A stretch of DNA of 64,000 nucleotides, from positions 1,116,001 to 1,180,000 of the forward strand of contig NZ_JACKXE010000001.1 in the NCBI RefSeq assembly GCF_014212315.1, given 5' to 3'. Positions 1-8,145 of the stretch are shown in pieces (position 1 is the stretch's first letter; each line of letters opens with the position of its first letter). Origin of the DNA: Nocardioides luti (GTDB lineage Bacteria > Actinomycetota > Actinomycetes > Propionibacteriales > Nocardioidaceae). The notes beneath the pieces were generated by a model that was not told the origin of the DNA, did not search any database, and saw nothing but the letters and a program-made list of their open reading frames with translations. Made by a program: the position numbers and the translations under genes.

Positions 1-380
1 TAGGGCTGGTGGATCAGGATCCGGCTGTTCGGGAGCGCCAGGCGCTTGCCGGCCGTGCCGGCCGCGAGCAGGATCGCCGCGGCGGAGGCCGCCTGGCCGA
101 TGCACACCGTCTGCACGTCGCACTTGATGAAGTTCATCGTGTCGTAGATCGCGGTGAGCGCCGTGAACGAGCCGCCGGGGCTGTTGATGTAGATCTGGAT
201 GTCCTGGTCGGGGTTCATCGACTCCAGGCACATCAGCTGCGCGATGACGGCGTTCGCGACGTCGTCGGAGATCGGCGTGCCGAGGTAGATGATGCGGTCC
301 TCGAAGAGCTTGCCGTAGGGGTCGATCCGGCGGAAGCCGTACGAGGTGCGCTCTTCCCACTGGGGGATGTAGTAGTTCAT
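1..380 (-). CDS. clpP2: ATP-dependent Clp protease proteolytic subunit ClpP2 (3' end outside window)
   Basis: The start is an ATG at 378-380, only 3 bp after the clpP1 stop, and the frame stays open to the left edge, so about 126 N-terminal residues are visible. The translation begins [20 protein letters not shown] and carries the ClpP fold signatures [16 protein letters not shown] (nucleophile Ser) and LIHQP (near the active-site His). Its tyrosine/proline-rich N-terminus matches the ClpP2 paralogue of actinobacteria. ClpP1 and ClpP2 form a mixed tetradecamer that works with ClpX or ClpC1 in the cytoplasm. It is co-transcribed with clpP1; clpX is commonly next in this order but lies outside the window. 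Confidence 0.95.
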   Translation of the reverse strand, partial: MNYYIPQWEERTSYGFRRIDPYGKLFEDRIIYLGTPISDDVANAVIAQLMCLESMNPDQDIQIYINSPGGSFTALTAIYDTMNFIKCDVQTVCIGQAASAAAILLAAGTAGKRLALPNSRILIHQP

Positions 381-383
381 GTG

Positions 384-1037
384 TCAGTCCTTGCTCGAGG
401 AAGAGGATCGGGCGGGGCGTCCTTCATCCGCGGCTTCGCGGGCGTTCTTGATGACCTGGTCGACCAGGCCGTACTCGAGCGCCTGGTCGGCGGTGAACCA
501 GCGGTCGCGGTCGGCGTCGTTCTCGATCTGCTCGACCGACTGGCCGGTGTGCTCGGCGATCAGGTCGAGCAGCACCTTCTTGATGTGCAGCGACTGCTGG
601 GCCTGGATCTTGATGTCCGAGGCGGAGCCGCCCATGCCGGACGACGGCTGGTGCATCATGATCCGCGCGTGCGGCAGGGCGTAGCGCTTGCCCTTGGTGC
701 CGGCGCAGAGGAGGAACTGGCCCATCGAGGCGGCCAGGCCCATGCCGACGGTGGCGACGTCGTTGGGGATGTAGTTCATCGTGTCGTAGATCGCCATGCC
801 GGCGTCCACGGAGCCACCGGGGCTGTTGATGTGGAGGAAGATGTCGGCCTCGGGGTCCTCCGCCGAGAGCAGCAGCAGCTGGGCGCAGATCGCGTTGGCG
901 TTCTGGTCGCGGACCTCGGAACCGAGGAAGATGATCCGCTCGCGGAGCAGGCGCTGGTAGATGTGGTCGTCGAGGACGTTGAAGCCCGCGCCGCCGTTCA
1001 TCTCGGTCGAGAATGAGGTGCTGGAGTTCTGGGTCAC
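384..1037 (-). CDS. clpP1: ATP-dependent Clp protease proteolytic subunit ClpP1
   Basis: 217 residues, full length for ClpP. The sequence shows [38 protein letters not shown], the nucleophile region [11 protein letters not shown] and [11 protein letters not shown] around the active-site His. The protein is the first subunit of the mixed ClpP1P2 peptidase that degrades regulatory and damaged proteins handed over by Clp ATPases. It is the promoter-proximal gene of a clpP1-clpP2 operon (3 bp gap). A ClgR-type palindrome lies about 50-70 bp upstream, suggesting stress-inducible transcription. Start chosen at the ATG before TQNSS; the first ~15 residues are a typical short variable propeptide. Confidence 0.96.
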   Translation of the reverse strand: MTQNSSTSFSTEMNGGAGFNVLDDHIYQRLLRERIIFLGSEVRDQNANAICAQLLLLSAEDPEADIFLHINSPGGSVDAGMAIYDTMNYIPNDVATVGMGLAASMGQFLLCAGTKGKRYALPHARIMMHQPSSGMGGSASDIKIQAQQSLHIKKVLLDLIAEHTGQSVEQIENDADRDRWFTADQALEYGLVDQVIKNAREAADEGRPARSSSSSKD

Positions 1038-1087
1038 GTGGCGACCCTAGCCCGTGGTCCCGACACTTCCACGCCTTATCCACCCCT

Positions 1088-1104
1088 GTTCGCCGACAGC
1101 GGAC
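1088..1104 (-). promoter_or_regulatory. Candidate ClgR operator upstream of clpP1P2
   Basis: The sequence GTTCGCCGACAGCGGAC contains CGCCGACAGCG, which fits the published actinobacterial ClgR core CGCYNANRGCG exactly, with near-palindromic GTTC/GGAC flanks. It lies 51-67 bp upstream of the clpP1 start codon, where ClgR activates clpP operons in Streptomyces and Corynebacterium. The match is direct; binding is inferred. Confidence 0.6.
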
Positions 1105-1124
1105 ACCGGCTCGACGAGTTGGCC

Positions 1125-1592
1125 TCAGGAGGCCTCCGCGGCCGCCTTCAGGCGCGCCACGGTGTGCCGCATCCCGGCCTCGAGCTCGTCGGCGTGGCTG
1201 TCCGACCCGCCCAGCGCGAGCGGGGCGAAGACCCGGCTCAGCACGGTGAGGTGGTCCGGCACGGGACGCCGGTGCACGACGCGGGTGCCGCTGGCGCCGT
1301 CGGGCTCGATCTCCCAGATCCAGCGGGCGCCGCTGGAGCGGGTGTCCCACGCCAGCGAACGGCCGGGCTCGAGGACGGCGACGACGCTGCGCGTCGGCCA
1401 GACCACGGCCTTGCGGCGGTTCAGCCCGAGGTACCACTGCCCCACCCGCAGGCCGCCCGGCTTGAGCGGCAGCATGGTCAGCAGCTCGGGGCTCCAGTCC
1501 GCCATCCGGCGTACGTCGCTCAGCAGCGCCCACACCTGCGCCGGGGGCACCCCGACGGTCGTCTCGGCACGGAGCTCACGGTCGGCGGTCAT
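1125..1592 (-). CDS. SRPBCC-family protein (polyketide cyclase/START-like)
   Basis: 155 residues. The sequence begins with an RAETTVGVPPAQVWALLSDV strand-helix typical of the Bet v1/SRPBCC fold, followed by MADWSPEL and the RWIWEIEPDGASGTRV strand region and a long C-terminal helix (ELEAGMRHTVARLKAAAEA). This fold makes a deep hydrophobic pocket for lipids or other small ligands; the ligand here is unknown. There is no signal peptide or membrane segment, so it is probably cytoplasmic. It sits on the same strand as, and 59 bp downstream of, the lipase-like gene, so the two may be co-transcribed. Only the family can be assigned. Confidence 0.85.
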   Translation of the reverse strand: MTADRELRAETTVGVPPAQVWALLSDVRRMADWSPELLTMLPLKPGGLRVGQWYLGLNRRKAVVWPTRSVVAVLEPGRSLAWDTRSSGARWIWEIEPDGASGTRVVHRRPVPDHLTVLSRVFAPLALGGSDSHADELEAGMRHTVARLKAAAEAS

Positions 1593-1651
1593 GGCGCCCA
1601 GTGTGCCGTGCCCGCGGGGCCGCGGGAACCCGTGGATGCGCCGGACGCGGC

Positions 1652-2866
1652 TCAGGCCAGCCAGCGGGCGAGCGAGGCCTGGATGTCCGGGTGGTTGAGC
1701 AGCCCGAAGTGGTCGGTGCGGCCGACGTGCAGCACCTCGGCCCCGGGGAACAGCTCGGCGCCGTACCGGTCACGGCCGTACGCCGACGGGGTGCGCACGA
1801 GGTAGTCGCCGACCACGTGCCCCACCGGGTGCCGCTCGGAGGCGGTGACGGTGCCCGCGACGAGCCGGTAGCGGGCGTGCGGCAGCGGGGCGACGTCCTC
1901 GGCCAGGCCGGCCACGAGGTCGTGCACGCCGACGGAGCGCCAGTCGAGGATCCGGCCGAACGCCGAGGTCTCGGGGAGCCGGGCCATCCCCCGGCTGCCG
2001 TGGCCGATGCCGCGGGCGATGGGGGCGCCGAGGTGCGGCGTCCCGAGGGTGACGACGTCCGAGACCAGCCGGGTCCACGGCTTGTCGACGACGGAGGCGA
2101 CCGCCCCGGCCGCGCGGATGATCAGGCCACCCATCGAGTGCCCGACCAAGGCGATCCGGGTGACCTCGACGGGCCAGTCCTCGACGAGCCGCTGCAGCAG
2201 GGCGGAGAGGGCGACGCCGTTCTCGCGGAGCGGGAGGCCGGTGTTGGCGCGCAGGTAGACCGGCGTCCACCCGCGCTCGGCCAGCGCCTCGCCGTACGTC
2301 TGGCCGGTCCGCTCGCGGCCGATCCTCCAGTAGTCCTCGTTCTCGCACAGCCCGTGGAGGAAGACCACGACCTGCCCGGTCGCGGCCGGGAAGGCGGCGT
2401 CCAGGCCGTCGGTGTCGAGGGGGACGTCGCGCCCGTGGGCGCGCACGCCCATCGGGATCGCGAGCTGGGGCCGCTCCCGCAGCAGCCGGTCGCCGATCAG
2501 GCCGTTGACGGCCGAGCTCACGAACCTGCCGCGCTCCCCGTCCTCGAGGCGCGGGCCGACCCCCGTGGCCGCGGCCGCATCCAGGCCCTTCGAGGCGGCG
2601 CGCAGGCCGAGGCTGAGGCCGCCGTACACGGCCGTGGCGATGCCGCGGTGCAGGACGTCGCCGACGCCCGAGGCGCCGCCGGTGCCGCGGCGGACCAGGC
2701 CGTTGATGCGGTCGGCGACGGCGAAGTGGGTGTCGCGCGCGGTGCGCACGACCAGCTCGTCGGCGACCTCGGAGAGCAGCGAGAGCGCGTCGAGCACCGT
2801 GGGGCCGGGGGCCGGCGCGGTCGCCCGGGACGCCGCGGGGGCCGTCCCCTGGGAAGTCGTGGTCAT
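1652..2866 (-). CDS. Alpha/beta hydrolase, PGAP1/lipase-like
   Basis: 404 residues. The C-terminal two-thirds is an alpha/beta hydrolase: VVVFLHGLCENEDYW (oxyanion-hole HG), then VTRIALVGHSMGGLIIRAAG with the nucleophile elbow GHSMGG, a TLGTPHLGAP segment typical of lipase/PGAP1-like enzymes, and a C-terminal LHVGRTDHFGLL with the likely catalytic His. The first ~130 residues are helical and family-specific. No clear signal peptide. The substrate is probably a lipid or long-chain ester, an inference from the family. The ATG lies only 6 bp after a TATGAT -10-like box, so the mRNA may be leaderless, and a perfect palindrome sits just upstream. Confidence 0.85.
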   Translation of the reverse strand: MTTTSQGTAPAASRATAPAPGPTVLDALSLLSEVADELVVRTARDTHFAVADRINGLVRRGTGGASGVGDVLHRGIATAVYGGLSLGLRAASKGLDAAAATGVGPRLEDGERGRFVSSAVNGLIGDRLLRERPQLAIPMGVRAHGRDVPLDTDGLDAAFPAATGQVVVFLHGLCENEDYWRIGRERTGQTYGEALAERGWTPVYLRANTGLPLRENGVALSALLQRLVEDWPVEVTRIALVGHSMGGLIIRAAGAVASVVDKPWTRLVSDVVTLGTPHLGAPIARGIGHGSRGMARLPETSAFGRILDWRSVGVHDLVAGLAEDVAPLPHARYRLVAGTVTASERHPVGHVVGDYLVRTPSAYGRDRYGAELFPGAEVLHVGRTDHFGLLNHPDIQASLARWLA

Positions 2867-2872
2867 GGCGCG

Positions 2873-2904
2873 ATCATACGCATATCAGTGCACATGTGTG
2901 CACT
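2873..2904 (-). promoter_or_regulatory. Putative leaderless promoter with overlapping palindromic operator for the lipase-like gene
   Basis: On the minus strand TATGAT (2873-2878) ends 6 bp before the ATG, the spacing expected for a leaderless transcript. Immediately upstream is the palindrome AGTGCACA-TG-TGTGCACT (2887-2904), with 8-bp perfect arms, positioned to overlap the -35 region. No regulator gene is adjacent. The operator role is inferred from position and symmetry. Confidence 0.45.
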
Positions 2905-2937
2905 CAACTGGACCGCGTGGCGGCCCGGGAACGCGAC

Positions 2938-2970
2938 CGCGCCCCGGACAGCCAGGCTGTCCGGGGCGCG
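2938..2970 (-). terminator. Hairpin terminator downstream of tig
   Basis: Perfect 16-bp inverted repeat (2938-2953 and 2955-2970, one-base centre) with GC-rich arms CCCCGGACAGCC/GGCTGTCCGGGG, 33 bp after the tig stop. No strong U-tract, as is common in actinobacteria. Confidence 0.8.
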
Positions 2971-3002
2971 TACGTCGTGCGGTGCTGCGAGCGGGCGGAG
3001 GC

Positions 3003-4391
3003 TCAGGCCTCGTCGTCCGCGGTGGCCTCGTCGGTCGCCTCGGCGGCCTCGTCCTCCGGGGCACCGATGCTGCCGTCGGGGCGGAGGTTCTTCAGCTCGA
3101 CCACGTTGCCGGAGGCGTCGGTGACGGTCGCCGACTCGACGATCGTCGCGAGCGCCTTGCCGCGCAGGATCTCCTGGACCAGGTCCGGGATGTGGTTGTG
3201 CTCGAACATGTGGTTCGCGAACTCCTGCGGGTCCTGGCCGGACTGCTGCGCCCGGCGGACCAGGTGCTGCGAGAGCTCGGCCTGGTCGACGCCCAGCTCC
3301 TCGGACTTCGCGATCTCGTCGAGGATGAACTGCGCGGCGACGGCGTCGCGGACGCGGCGCTCGAGGTCGGCCTCGAACTCCTCGACGGTCTGGCCCTCGT
3401 CCTCGAGGTACTTCTCCATCGTGATGCCGGCGAACTGCAGCTGCTGCTCGATGTTCTGGCGACGGGCGTTGAGCTCGTCGGTGACCATCGTCTCGGGCAG
3501 CGGGACCTCGACCTGCTCGAGGAGCTTCTCGAGCACGGCGTCGCGCGCGGCGGCGGCCTGCTCGAGGCGCTTGCCGCGACCGAGGCGCTCGCGCACGTCG
3601 GCGTTGAGCTCCTCGACGGTGTCGAACTCGGAGGCCTGCTGGGCGAAGTCGTCGTCGAACTCGGGGAGCTCCTGCTCCTGCACCTGGCTGACCGCGACCT
3701 CGACCTCGACGGCCTCGCCGAGGAGGTCACCGCCGACCAGCGTGGAGCTGAAGGTCTTCTCGTCACCGGCGGACATGCCGGTGAGGGCCTCGTCCAGGCC
3801 GTCGAGCATGCCGCCGCGACCGACCTGGTAGGACATGCCGGCGACCTCGGCGCCCTCGAGCACCTCGCCGTCCTTCTTGGCCTTGAGGTCGAGCACGACG
3901 AAGTCGCCCTCGGCGGCCGGGCGCTCGACGTCGCTCAGGGTGCCGAAGCGCTCGCGCAGGGCCTGGACCTGCTCCTCGACGTCGGCGTCGGTGATCTCGA
4001 GGTCGTCGACCTCGGCCACGAGGCCGTCGTACGCCGGGAGGGTGATCTCGGGGCGGACGTCCATCTCGGCGGTGAACTCGAGGGTCTCGTTGTCCTCGAA
4101 CTTCGTGACCTCGATCTCCGGCTGCGTGAGCGGCTGGAGGGAGTTCTCCTCGAGGGCCTCCATGTACTTCTTCGGGAGGACGTCGTTGATCGCCTCGTCG
4201 AGGACCGCGCCGCGGCCGACCTGGCGGTCGATCACGGACGCCGGGACCTTGCCGCGGCGGAAGCCGGGGACGTTGATCTGCTGGGCGATCTTCTTGTACG
4301 CCGCGTCGAGGCTCGGCTTGAGCTCCTCGAAGGGCACCTCGACGGTCAGCTTGGCCCGAGTCGGGGTCAAGGTCTCGACGGCGCTCTTCAC
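3003..4391 (-). CDS. tig: Trigger factor, ribosome-associated chaperone and prolyl isomerase
   Basis: 462 residues from a GTG start at 4389-4391 (reads VKSAVETLTPTRAKLTVEVP), chosen because AGGAG lies 7 bp upstream and homologues begin at this point; an ATG 24 bp further upstream is less likely. The ribosome-docking signature GFRRGKVP is at residues 43-50. A FKBP-type PPIase segment follows (about 150-235, including DFVVLDLKAKKDGEVLEGAE), then the helical arm domain, and a low-complexity acidic Ala/Glu tail. Trigger factor binds L23 at the exit tunnel and shields nascent chains. It lies downstream of two tRNA genes and ends at a strong hairpin. The tig-clpP neighbourhood is the usual one, here interrupted by two genes. 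Confidence 0.96.
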   Translation of the reverse strand: MKSAVETLTPTRAKLTVEVPFEELKPSLDAAYKKIAQQINVPGFRRGKVPASVIDRQVGRGAVLDEAINDVLPKKYMEALEENSLQPLTQPEIEVTKFEDNETLEFTAEMDVRPEITLPAYDGLVAEVDDLEITDADVEEQVQALRERFGTLSDVERPAAEGDFVVLDLKAKKDGEVLEGAEVAGMSYQVGRGGMLDGLDEALTGMSAGDEKTFSSTLVGGDLLGEAVEVEVAVSQVQEQELPEFDDDFAQQASEFDTVEELNADVRERLGRGKRLEQAAAARDAVLEKLLEQVEVPLPETMVTDELNARRQNIEQQLQFAGITMEKYLEDEGQTVEEFEADLERRVRDAVAAQFILDEIAKSEELGVDQAELSQHLVRRAQQSGQDPQEFANHMFEHNHIPDLVQEILRGKALATIVESATVTDASGNVVELKNLRPDGSIGAPEDEAAEATDEATADDEA

Positions 4392-4427
4392 AGGTGGTCT
4401 CCTCATCAAGTTCATGGTGGTGGTGCG

Positions 4428-4500
4428 TCGGGGCGACAGGACTCGAACCTGCGATCTCCTGCTCCCAAAGCAGGCGCGCTAGCCACTACGCTACGCCCCG
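4428..4500 (-). tRNA. tRNA-Pro (anticodon TGG)
   Basis: 73-nt cloverleaf on the minus strand with a perfect 7-bp acceptor CGGGGCG/CGCCCCG, discriminator A, anticodon arm CCTGC-TTTGGGA-GCAGG and T-loop TTCGAGT. No CCA is encoded. It lies 37 bp upstream of tig on the same strand. Confidence 0.95.
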
Positions 4501-4524
4501 CCAAGTGGCCTCTTGCCCCTTGAG

Positions 4525-4595
4525 AGCGGATGACGGGAATCGAACCCGCGTAATCAGTTTGGAAGACTGGAGCTCTACCATTGAGCTACATCCGC
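4525..4595 (-). tRNA. tRNA-Gly (anticodon TCC)
   Basis: 71-nt cloverleaf: acceptor GCGGATG/CATCCGC, D-arm GCTC..GAGC, anticodon loop CTTCCAA (anticodon TCC), T-loop TTCGATT. No encoded CCA. It is 24 bp upstream of tRNA-Pro on the same strand. Confidence 0.94.
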
Positions 4596-4691
4596 GCGCA
4601 CCAAAATGCGGGTGTCATCGTGCCACACGGCGGGCACCGGACCCCAAACGAGGCACCCCGGTGGACCACCTGCCGGCACGCGGGACCGCGC

Positions 4692-5795
4692 TCAGCGCCG
4701 GTGCACCAGCAGCAGCGCACGGTCGTCGTTGTGCGAGCCCAGCGCGTCGACCAGACGCGCGGCTCCCCCGTCGAACTCGCCGCGGAGCAGCCGCTCGGCC
4801 TGGCCGAGGAGCCGGTCGATGCCCAGGCCGATGTCGCGGGTGGGCGTCTCGACCATGCCGTCGGTGTAGAGCAGGAGCGCGTCGCCGCGGCCCAGGCGGC
4901 CACGGGCGACCTCGAAGTCGGCGTCGTCGAGGAGACCCAGGATCGGGCCCTCGGTCTCGCGGACGGTCCAGCGTCCCGAGCCCGCGGTGAGGTGCACCGC
5001 CGGCGGGTGCCCGGCCGTGCGGACCTCGTAGTCGCCCGTCGTCAGGTCGAGCGAGAGGTGGACCGCGGTGGCGAAGCCCTCGGCCCAGTCCTGGCGCATG
5101 AGGTAGCGGTTGGCGGCACCGAGGAAGTCGGCGGGCGCCAGGGCGGTCAGCAGGCCGCCGAACGCGCCGGAGAGCAGCAGCGCCCGGGTCCCGGCCTGCT
5201 CGCCCTTGCCGGACACGTCGACGACGGCGACGTCGAGGCGGTCGGCCGCGCGGGCCCCACTGGTCACGACGAAGTCGCCGGCGAAGGGGGTGCCGCCGGC
5301 CGAGCGCAGCGCGGACTCGACGTACCACCCGTCGGGCAGCACCGGGATCGAGCCCTGCGCCAGGATCCGGTCGCGGAGGTCGACGAGCATCGACTCGCCG
5401 AGCGCGCCGGCGACGCCGAGGCGGGAGCGGCGGAACGACGTGAGCAGCGTGATGAACGCGAGCAGGAAGAGGATCGCGACCGCGATCACCGTGCGGGTGC
5501 TGATCTCGGCCTGGCCGGTGAGCGCCAGCATCAGCATCACCAGCAGGAAGACCACGAACCACGGCAGGTGCCGCGGCCCGAGCAGCAGGCTCGCGAGCAG
5601 CAGCGGCACCGTGAACGACATCAGCGGCACGGTGTCCGGCCAGACCAGGATCGCGCCCGCGATGGCGACGGAGGCGACGACCAGGCCGACGAGGAGCCGG
5701 CTGGTGGGCGAGGCGCCGCGACGCGCGAGCGATCGCCACGCGCGGCGCGCATCGGAAGGCCCGGCTGGCCGGGCCGGCTCACGGAGAGCGGTCAT
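4692..5795 (-). CDS. Membrane-anchored PP2C/SpoIIE-type serine phosphatase
   Basis: 367 residues. The N-terminal ~125 residues hold about four hydrophobic segments (near 33-51, 57-72, 76-93, 101-120). The cytoplasmic C-terminal part is a SpoIIE/RsbU phosphatase domain with the metal-binding motifs GDF (173-175) and DVSGKG (193-198), then GHPPAVHL, LLLYTDGM and a terminal NDDRALLLV. Such enzymes dephosphorylate anti-anti-sigma factors (STAS proteins) in partner-switching cascades; the partner here is unknown and no STAS or anti-sigma gene is adjacent. There is no recognisable sensory domain apart from the membrane part. It is 96 bp downstream-facing from the tRNA-Gly gene and stands alone. Confidence 0.9.
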   Translation of the reverse strand: MTALREPARPAGPSDARRAWRSLARRGASPTSRLLVGLVVASVAIAGAILVWPDTVPLMSFTVPLLLASLLLGPRHLPWFVVFLLVMLMLALTGQAEISTRTVIAVAILFLLAFITLLTSFRRSRLGVAGALGESMLVDLRDRILAQGSIPVLPDGWYVESALRSAGGTPFAGDFVVTSGARAADRLDVAVVDVSGKGEQAGTRALLLSGAFGGLLTALAPADFLGAANRYLMRQDWAEGFATAVHLSLDLTTGDYEVRTAGHPPAVHLTAGSGRWTVRETEGPILGLLDDADFEVARGRLGRGDALLLYTDGMVETPTRDIGLGIDRLLGQAERLLRGEFDGGAARLVDALGSHNDDRALLLVHRR

Positions 5796-5826
5796 GGTCG
5801 TCGGTCCTCGTCCTCAGTGGGTCTGG

Positions 5827-6681
5827 TCACTGTACGGCGCGGGAGCGGAACCTGCGCTGGCATTGGGGACACCAGAAGAGGTTCCTGCCCTGCAGCACCT
5901 CGGTGCGCACGGTGGTCCCGCAGACGTGGCACGGCTGGCCGTCGCGGCGGTAGACGTAGACCTCTCCCCCGTGCTTGTCGGCGCGGGGCTCGCGCCCCAT
6001 CGCCTCCGGCAGGTGCTCGGGGCGGACCGTGTCGATCCGGCCGGTCCGGACCCCGTCGGCCATCAGCACGACCAGGTCCTCCCACAGCGCGGTGAACTGG
6101 CCGACGCGGAGCGTGTTGCCGGGGCGCAGCGGGTGGAGCCGGTGACGGAACAGCACCTCGGCGCGGTAGATGTTGCCGACGCCGGCGAGCACCGTCTGGT
6201 CCATCAGCAGGCCCCCGATGGGGGCCCGGCTGCGGCGGATCCGCTCCCAGGCCCGCAGCGGGTCGGCCTCGGGGCGGATCGGGTCGGGGCCGGACCGCTC
6301 GACGACGGCGTCGCGTCCGGCCCGGGTCAGCAGCTCGCACGTGGTGGCGCCGCGAAGGTCGGCGTACGCCGCCGGGCGGACGCCGACGGGCGGTGCGACC
6401 AGCCGGAGCCGGACCTGGCCGACGGGCGGCGGCACCTCCGCGACCTCGTGGTGGACGGGGAACTTGCCGTAGAGGCCGAGGTGCACGTGGACGTAGCGCT
6501 CGCCGGGGAACTCGACGAACAGGTGCTTGCCCCACGACTCGGCGCCGAGCAGCTCGCTGCCGTCGAGGAGGGCAGCGGACTCGGCGAAGCGGCCCTGGGG
6601 GCTCCCCACGCGGACCGTGCGGCCCCCGAAGACCGTGGTCAGCTCACCGGCGAGCCGGTGGAGGGTGTGTCCCTCAGGCAC
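5827..6681 (-). CDS. nei2: Fpg/Nei-family DNA glycosylase (Nei2-like endonuclease VIII)
   Basis: 284 residues beginning MPEGHTLHRLA: after Met removal, Pro1 is the Schiff-base nucleophile and Glu2 the acid, both invariant in the family. The conserved beta-clamp Lys is in GLYGKFPVH. A helix-two-turn-helix lies around QTVLAGVGNIYRAEVLFRH, and the C-terminal zinc finger has CHVCG and CPQCQ pairs. The protein removes oxidised bases and nicks the abasic site (base-excision repair). MPEGHT, rather than MPELPE, places it with Nei/Nei2 rather than MutM. It overlaps rpiB by 8 bp, so the two are translationally coupled. Confidence 0.93.
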   Translation of the reverse strand: MPEGHTLHRLAGELTTVFGGRTVRVGSPQGRFAESAALLDGSELLGAESWGKHLFVEFPGERYVHVHLGLYGKFPVHHEVAEVPPPVGQVRLRLVAPPVGVRPAAYADLRGATTCELLTRAGRDAVVERSGPDPIRPEADPLRAWERIRRSRAPIGGLLMDQTVLAGVGNIYRAEVLFRHRLHPLRPGNTLRVGQFTALWEDLVVLMADGVRTGRIDTVRPEHLPEAMGREPRADKHGGEVYVYRRDGQPCHVCGTTVRTEVLQGRNLFWCPQCQRRFRSRAVQ

Positions 6682-7216
6682 GGGGGCTGTCGGACCCGGC
6701 CGCGGTTCCCGGGTCCGCCGAGCCCTGGAGGGCGGAGGCGGGCAGCGGGGGGAGCTCGTGGTCGGTCTCGTACGCCGCCAGCTGGCCGATCCGGCGGACG
6801 TGGCGCTCCTCGCCGGAGAAGGCGGTCTGCAGGAACACCTCGACGAAGCGGGTCATGTCCTCGAGGGAGTGCAGGCGACCGCCGACCGACACGACGTTGG
6901 CGTCGTTGTGCTCGCGGGCCAGCACCGCGGTCTCCTCGGACCACACCAGGGCCGAGCGGACGCCGACGACCTTGTTGGCCGCGATCTGCTCGCCGTTGCC
7001 CGAGCCGCCGATGACGACACCGAGGCTGTCGAGGCCGTCGGCCTGCTCCGCCGCGACCGCCTGGGCGGCCCGCAGGCAGAAGACCGGGTAGTCGTCGAGG
7101 GCGTCGTAGACGAACGGCCCGTGGTCGACCGGCTCGTAGCCGTGGTCGACCAGCCAGGTCGCGAGGTGGTCCTTGAGGTCGAGGCCGGCATGGTCGGAGC
7201 CGAGGTGCACGCGCAT
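6674..7216 (-). CDS. rpiB: Ribose-5-phosphate isomerase B (RpiB)
   Basis: 180 residues. RpiB/LacA fold with the N-terminal GSDHAGLDLKDHL phosphate-binding segment, GVVIGGSGNGEQIAANKV loop and HNDANVVSVGGRLHS. The GGSGNGE loop (Ser/Gly rather than Cys at the catalytic base position) matches the mycobacterial-type enzyme, where a Glu acts instead. It interconverts ribulose- and ribose-5-phosphate in the pentose phosphate pathway; the gnd gene of the same pathway is elsewhere in the window (52.9-54.4 kb). The C-terminus (~25 residues, Pro/Ala-rich) is an extension. First gene of an rpiB-nei2 pair. Confidence 0.94.
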   Translation of the reverse strand: MRVHLGSDHAGLDLKDHLATWLVDHGYEPVDHGPFVYDALDDYPVFCLRAAQAVAAEQADGLDSLGVVIGGSGNGEQIAANKVVGVRSALVWSEETAVLAREHNDANVVSVGGRLHSLEDMTRFVEVFLQTAFSGEERHVRRIGQLAAYETDHELPPLPASALQGSADPGTAAGSDSPRA

Positions 7217-7242
7217 GCCCGCGATCCTCCCAGACGGGCCCG

Positions 7243-8130
7243 TCAGCGGTGCAAACCGAGGAAGGCGGCGGTCTGCGTCAGCAGGGGCTCTGTGGCGGGA
7301 AACACGCTCGGGTGCCGCCAGAAGCCGTGGATCTGGCCGAGGTAGCGGGTCGCGGTGACCGCCACGCCCTGCTCCGCGAGCAGCCGCGCGAGGTGCTCGC
7401 CCTCGTCACGCAGCGGGTCGTGCTCAGCGGTCACGACCAGCGTCGGCGGCAGCGTGCCGAGCCGGTCCGACCGCAGCGGCGCCAGGTCGGGGTGCTCCAG
7501 GTCGGCCGGCGTGGCGGCGTACTGCTGCCAGTACCACGCCGCGTCGCGCGGGTCGAAGCCCTCGGCGGCGCTCTCGTAGGAGTCGAAGCCGGCGCTCGGG
7601 TCGAGGAACGGGTAGACGAGCACGAGCGCCCGGAAGCGCCCGGGGTGCCGGAGCGCGGCGACCAGCGCGAGGTTCGCGCCGGCGCTGTCGCCGTGGGCGT
7701 ACGTCGGCCCGTCGACGCCCAGGTCGGCGGCGTGGTCGTCGAGCCACCGCACGACCGTGGACACATCGTCGGGCGCGGCCGGGAAGCGGTGCTCGGGCGG
7801 GCGGCGGTAGTCGACGCTCAGCACGTTCAGCCCGGTGCGGTTGGCCAGCCGGCGTGCCCCGGGGTCGTGGACGTCGACGTCGTGGAAGACGAAGCCGCCG
7901 CCGTGCACGTGCACCAGCAGCCCGGTCCCGGCGCCCTCGGGGCGGTAGAGCCGGGCGGGCACGCCGTCGCAGTCGAGGTCCTCGACGGCGGCGACGTCCT
8001 CGCGCTCCTCGAGCGCCGCGGCCGCGCGGGCCTCGGCGCGCGCGGCGTCGATGTCGTAGCCGTCGGTCCGGATCGGGACGTCACCGGCCGCGGCCTCGAC
8101 GGCGCGACGGGCCTCGGGGAAGAGCACCAC
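7243..8130 (-). CDS. Alpha/beta hydrolase fold-3 esterase (HSL family)
   Basis: 295 residues. The hormone-sensitive-lipase family signature HGGGF is at residues 76-80, the nucleophile elbow GDSAG at 147-151 (Ser149), the acid in VTAEHDPLRDEG and the His in LGQIHGFWRH. All triad residues are therefore present. Cytoplasmic, no signal peptide. It probably hydrolyses short-chain acyl esters, by family. It follows the LURP-one gene by 15 bp on the same strand and precedes rpiB by 26 bp, so read-through into rpiB-nei2 is possible. Confidence 0.9.
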   Translation of the reverse strand: MVLFPEARRAVEAAAGDVPIRTDGYDIDAARAEARAAAALEEREDVAAVEDLDCDGVPARLYRPEGAGTGLLVHVHGGGFVFHDVDVHDPGARRLANRTGLNVLSVDYRRPPEHRFPAAPDDVSTVVRWLDDHAADLGVDGPTYAHGDSAGANLALVAALRHPGRFRALVLVYPFLDPSAGFDSYESAAEGFDPRDAAWYWQQYAATPADLEHPDLAPLRSDRLGTLPPTLVVTAEHDPLRDEGEHLARLLAEQGVAVTATRYLGQIHGFWRHPSVFPATEPLLTQTAAFLGLHR

Positions 8131-8145
8131 GCGATCAGCCCCGGG

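Noticed and set aside
2412..4523. Very long plus-strand frames opposite tig, and similar Val/Asp/Arg-rich frames throughout
   Set aside because: High-GC shadow frames: low-complexity composition, no motifs, and the opposite strand holds clear genes.
4394..4990. Open frame over tRNA-Pro and tRNA-Gly with database-like text such as GLEPAISCSQSRRASH
   Set aside because: This is the known false protein produced by reading the antisense strand of tRNA genes; both tRNAs fold fully.
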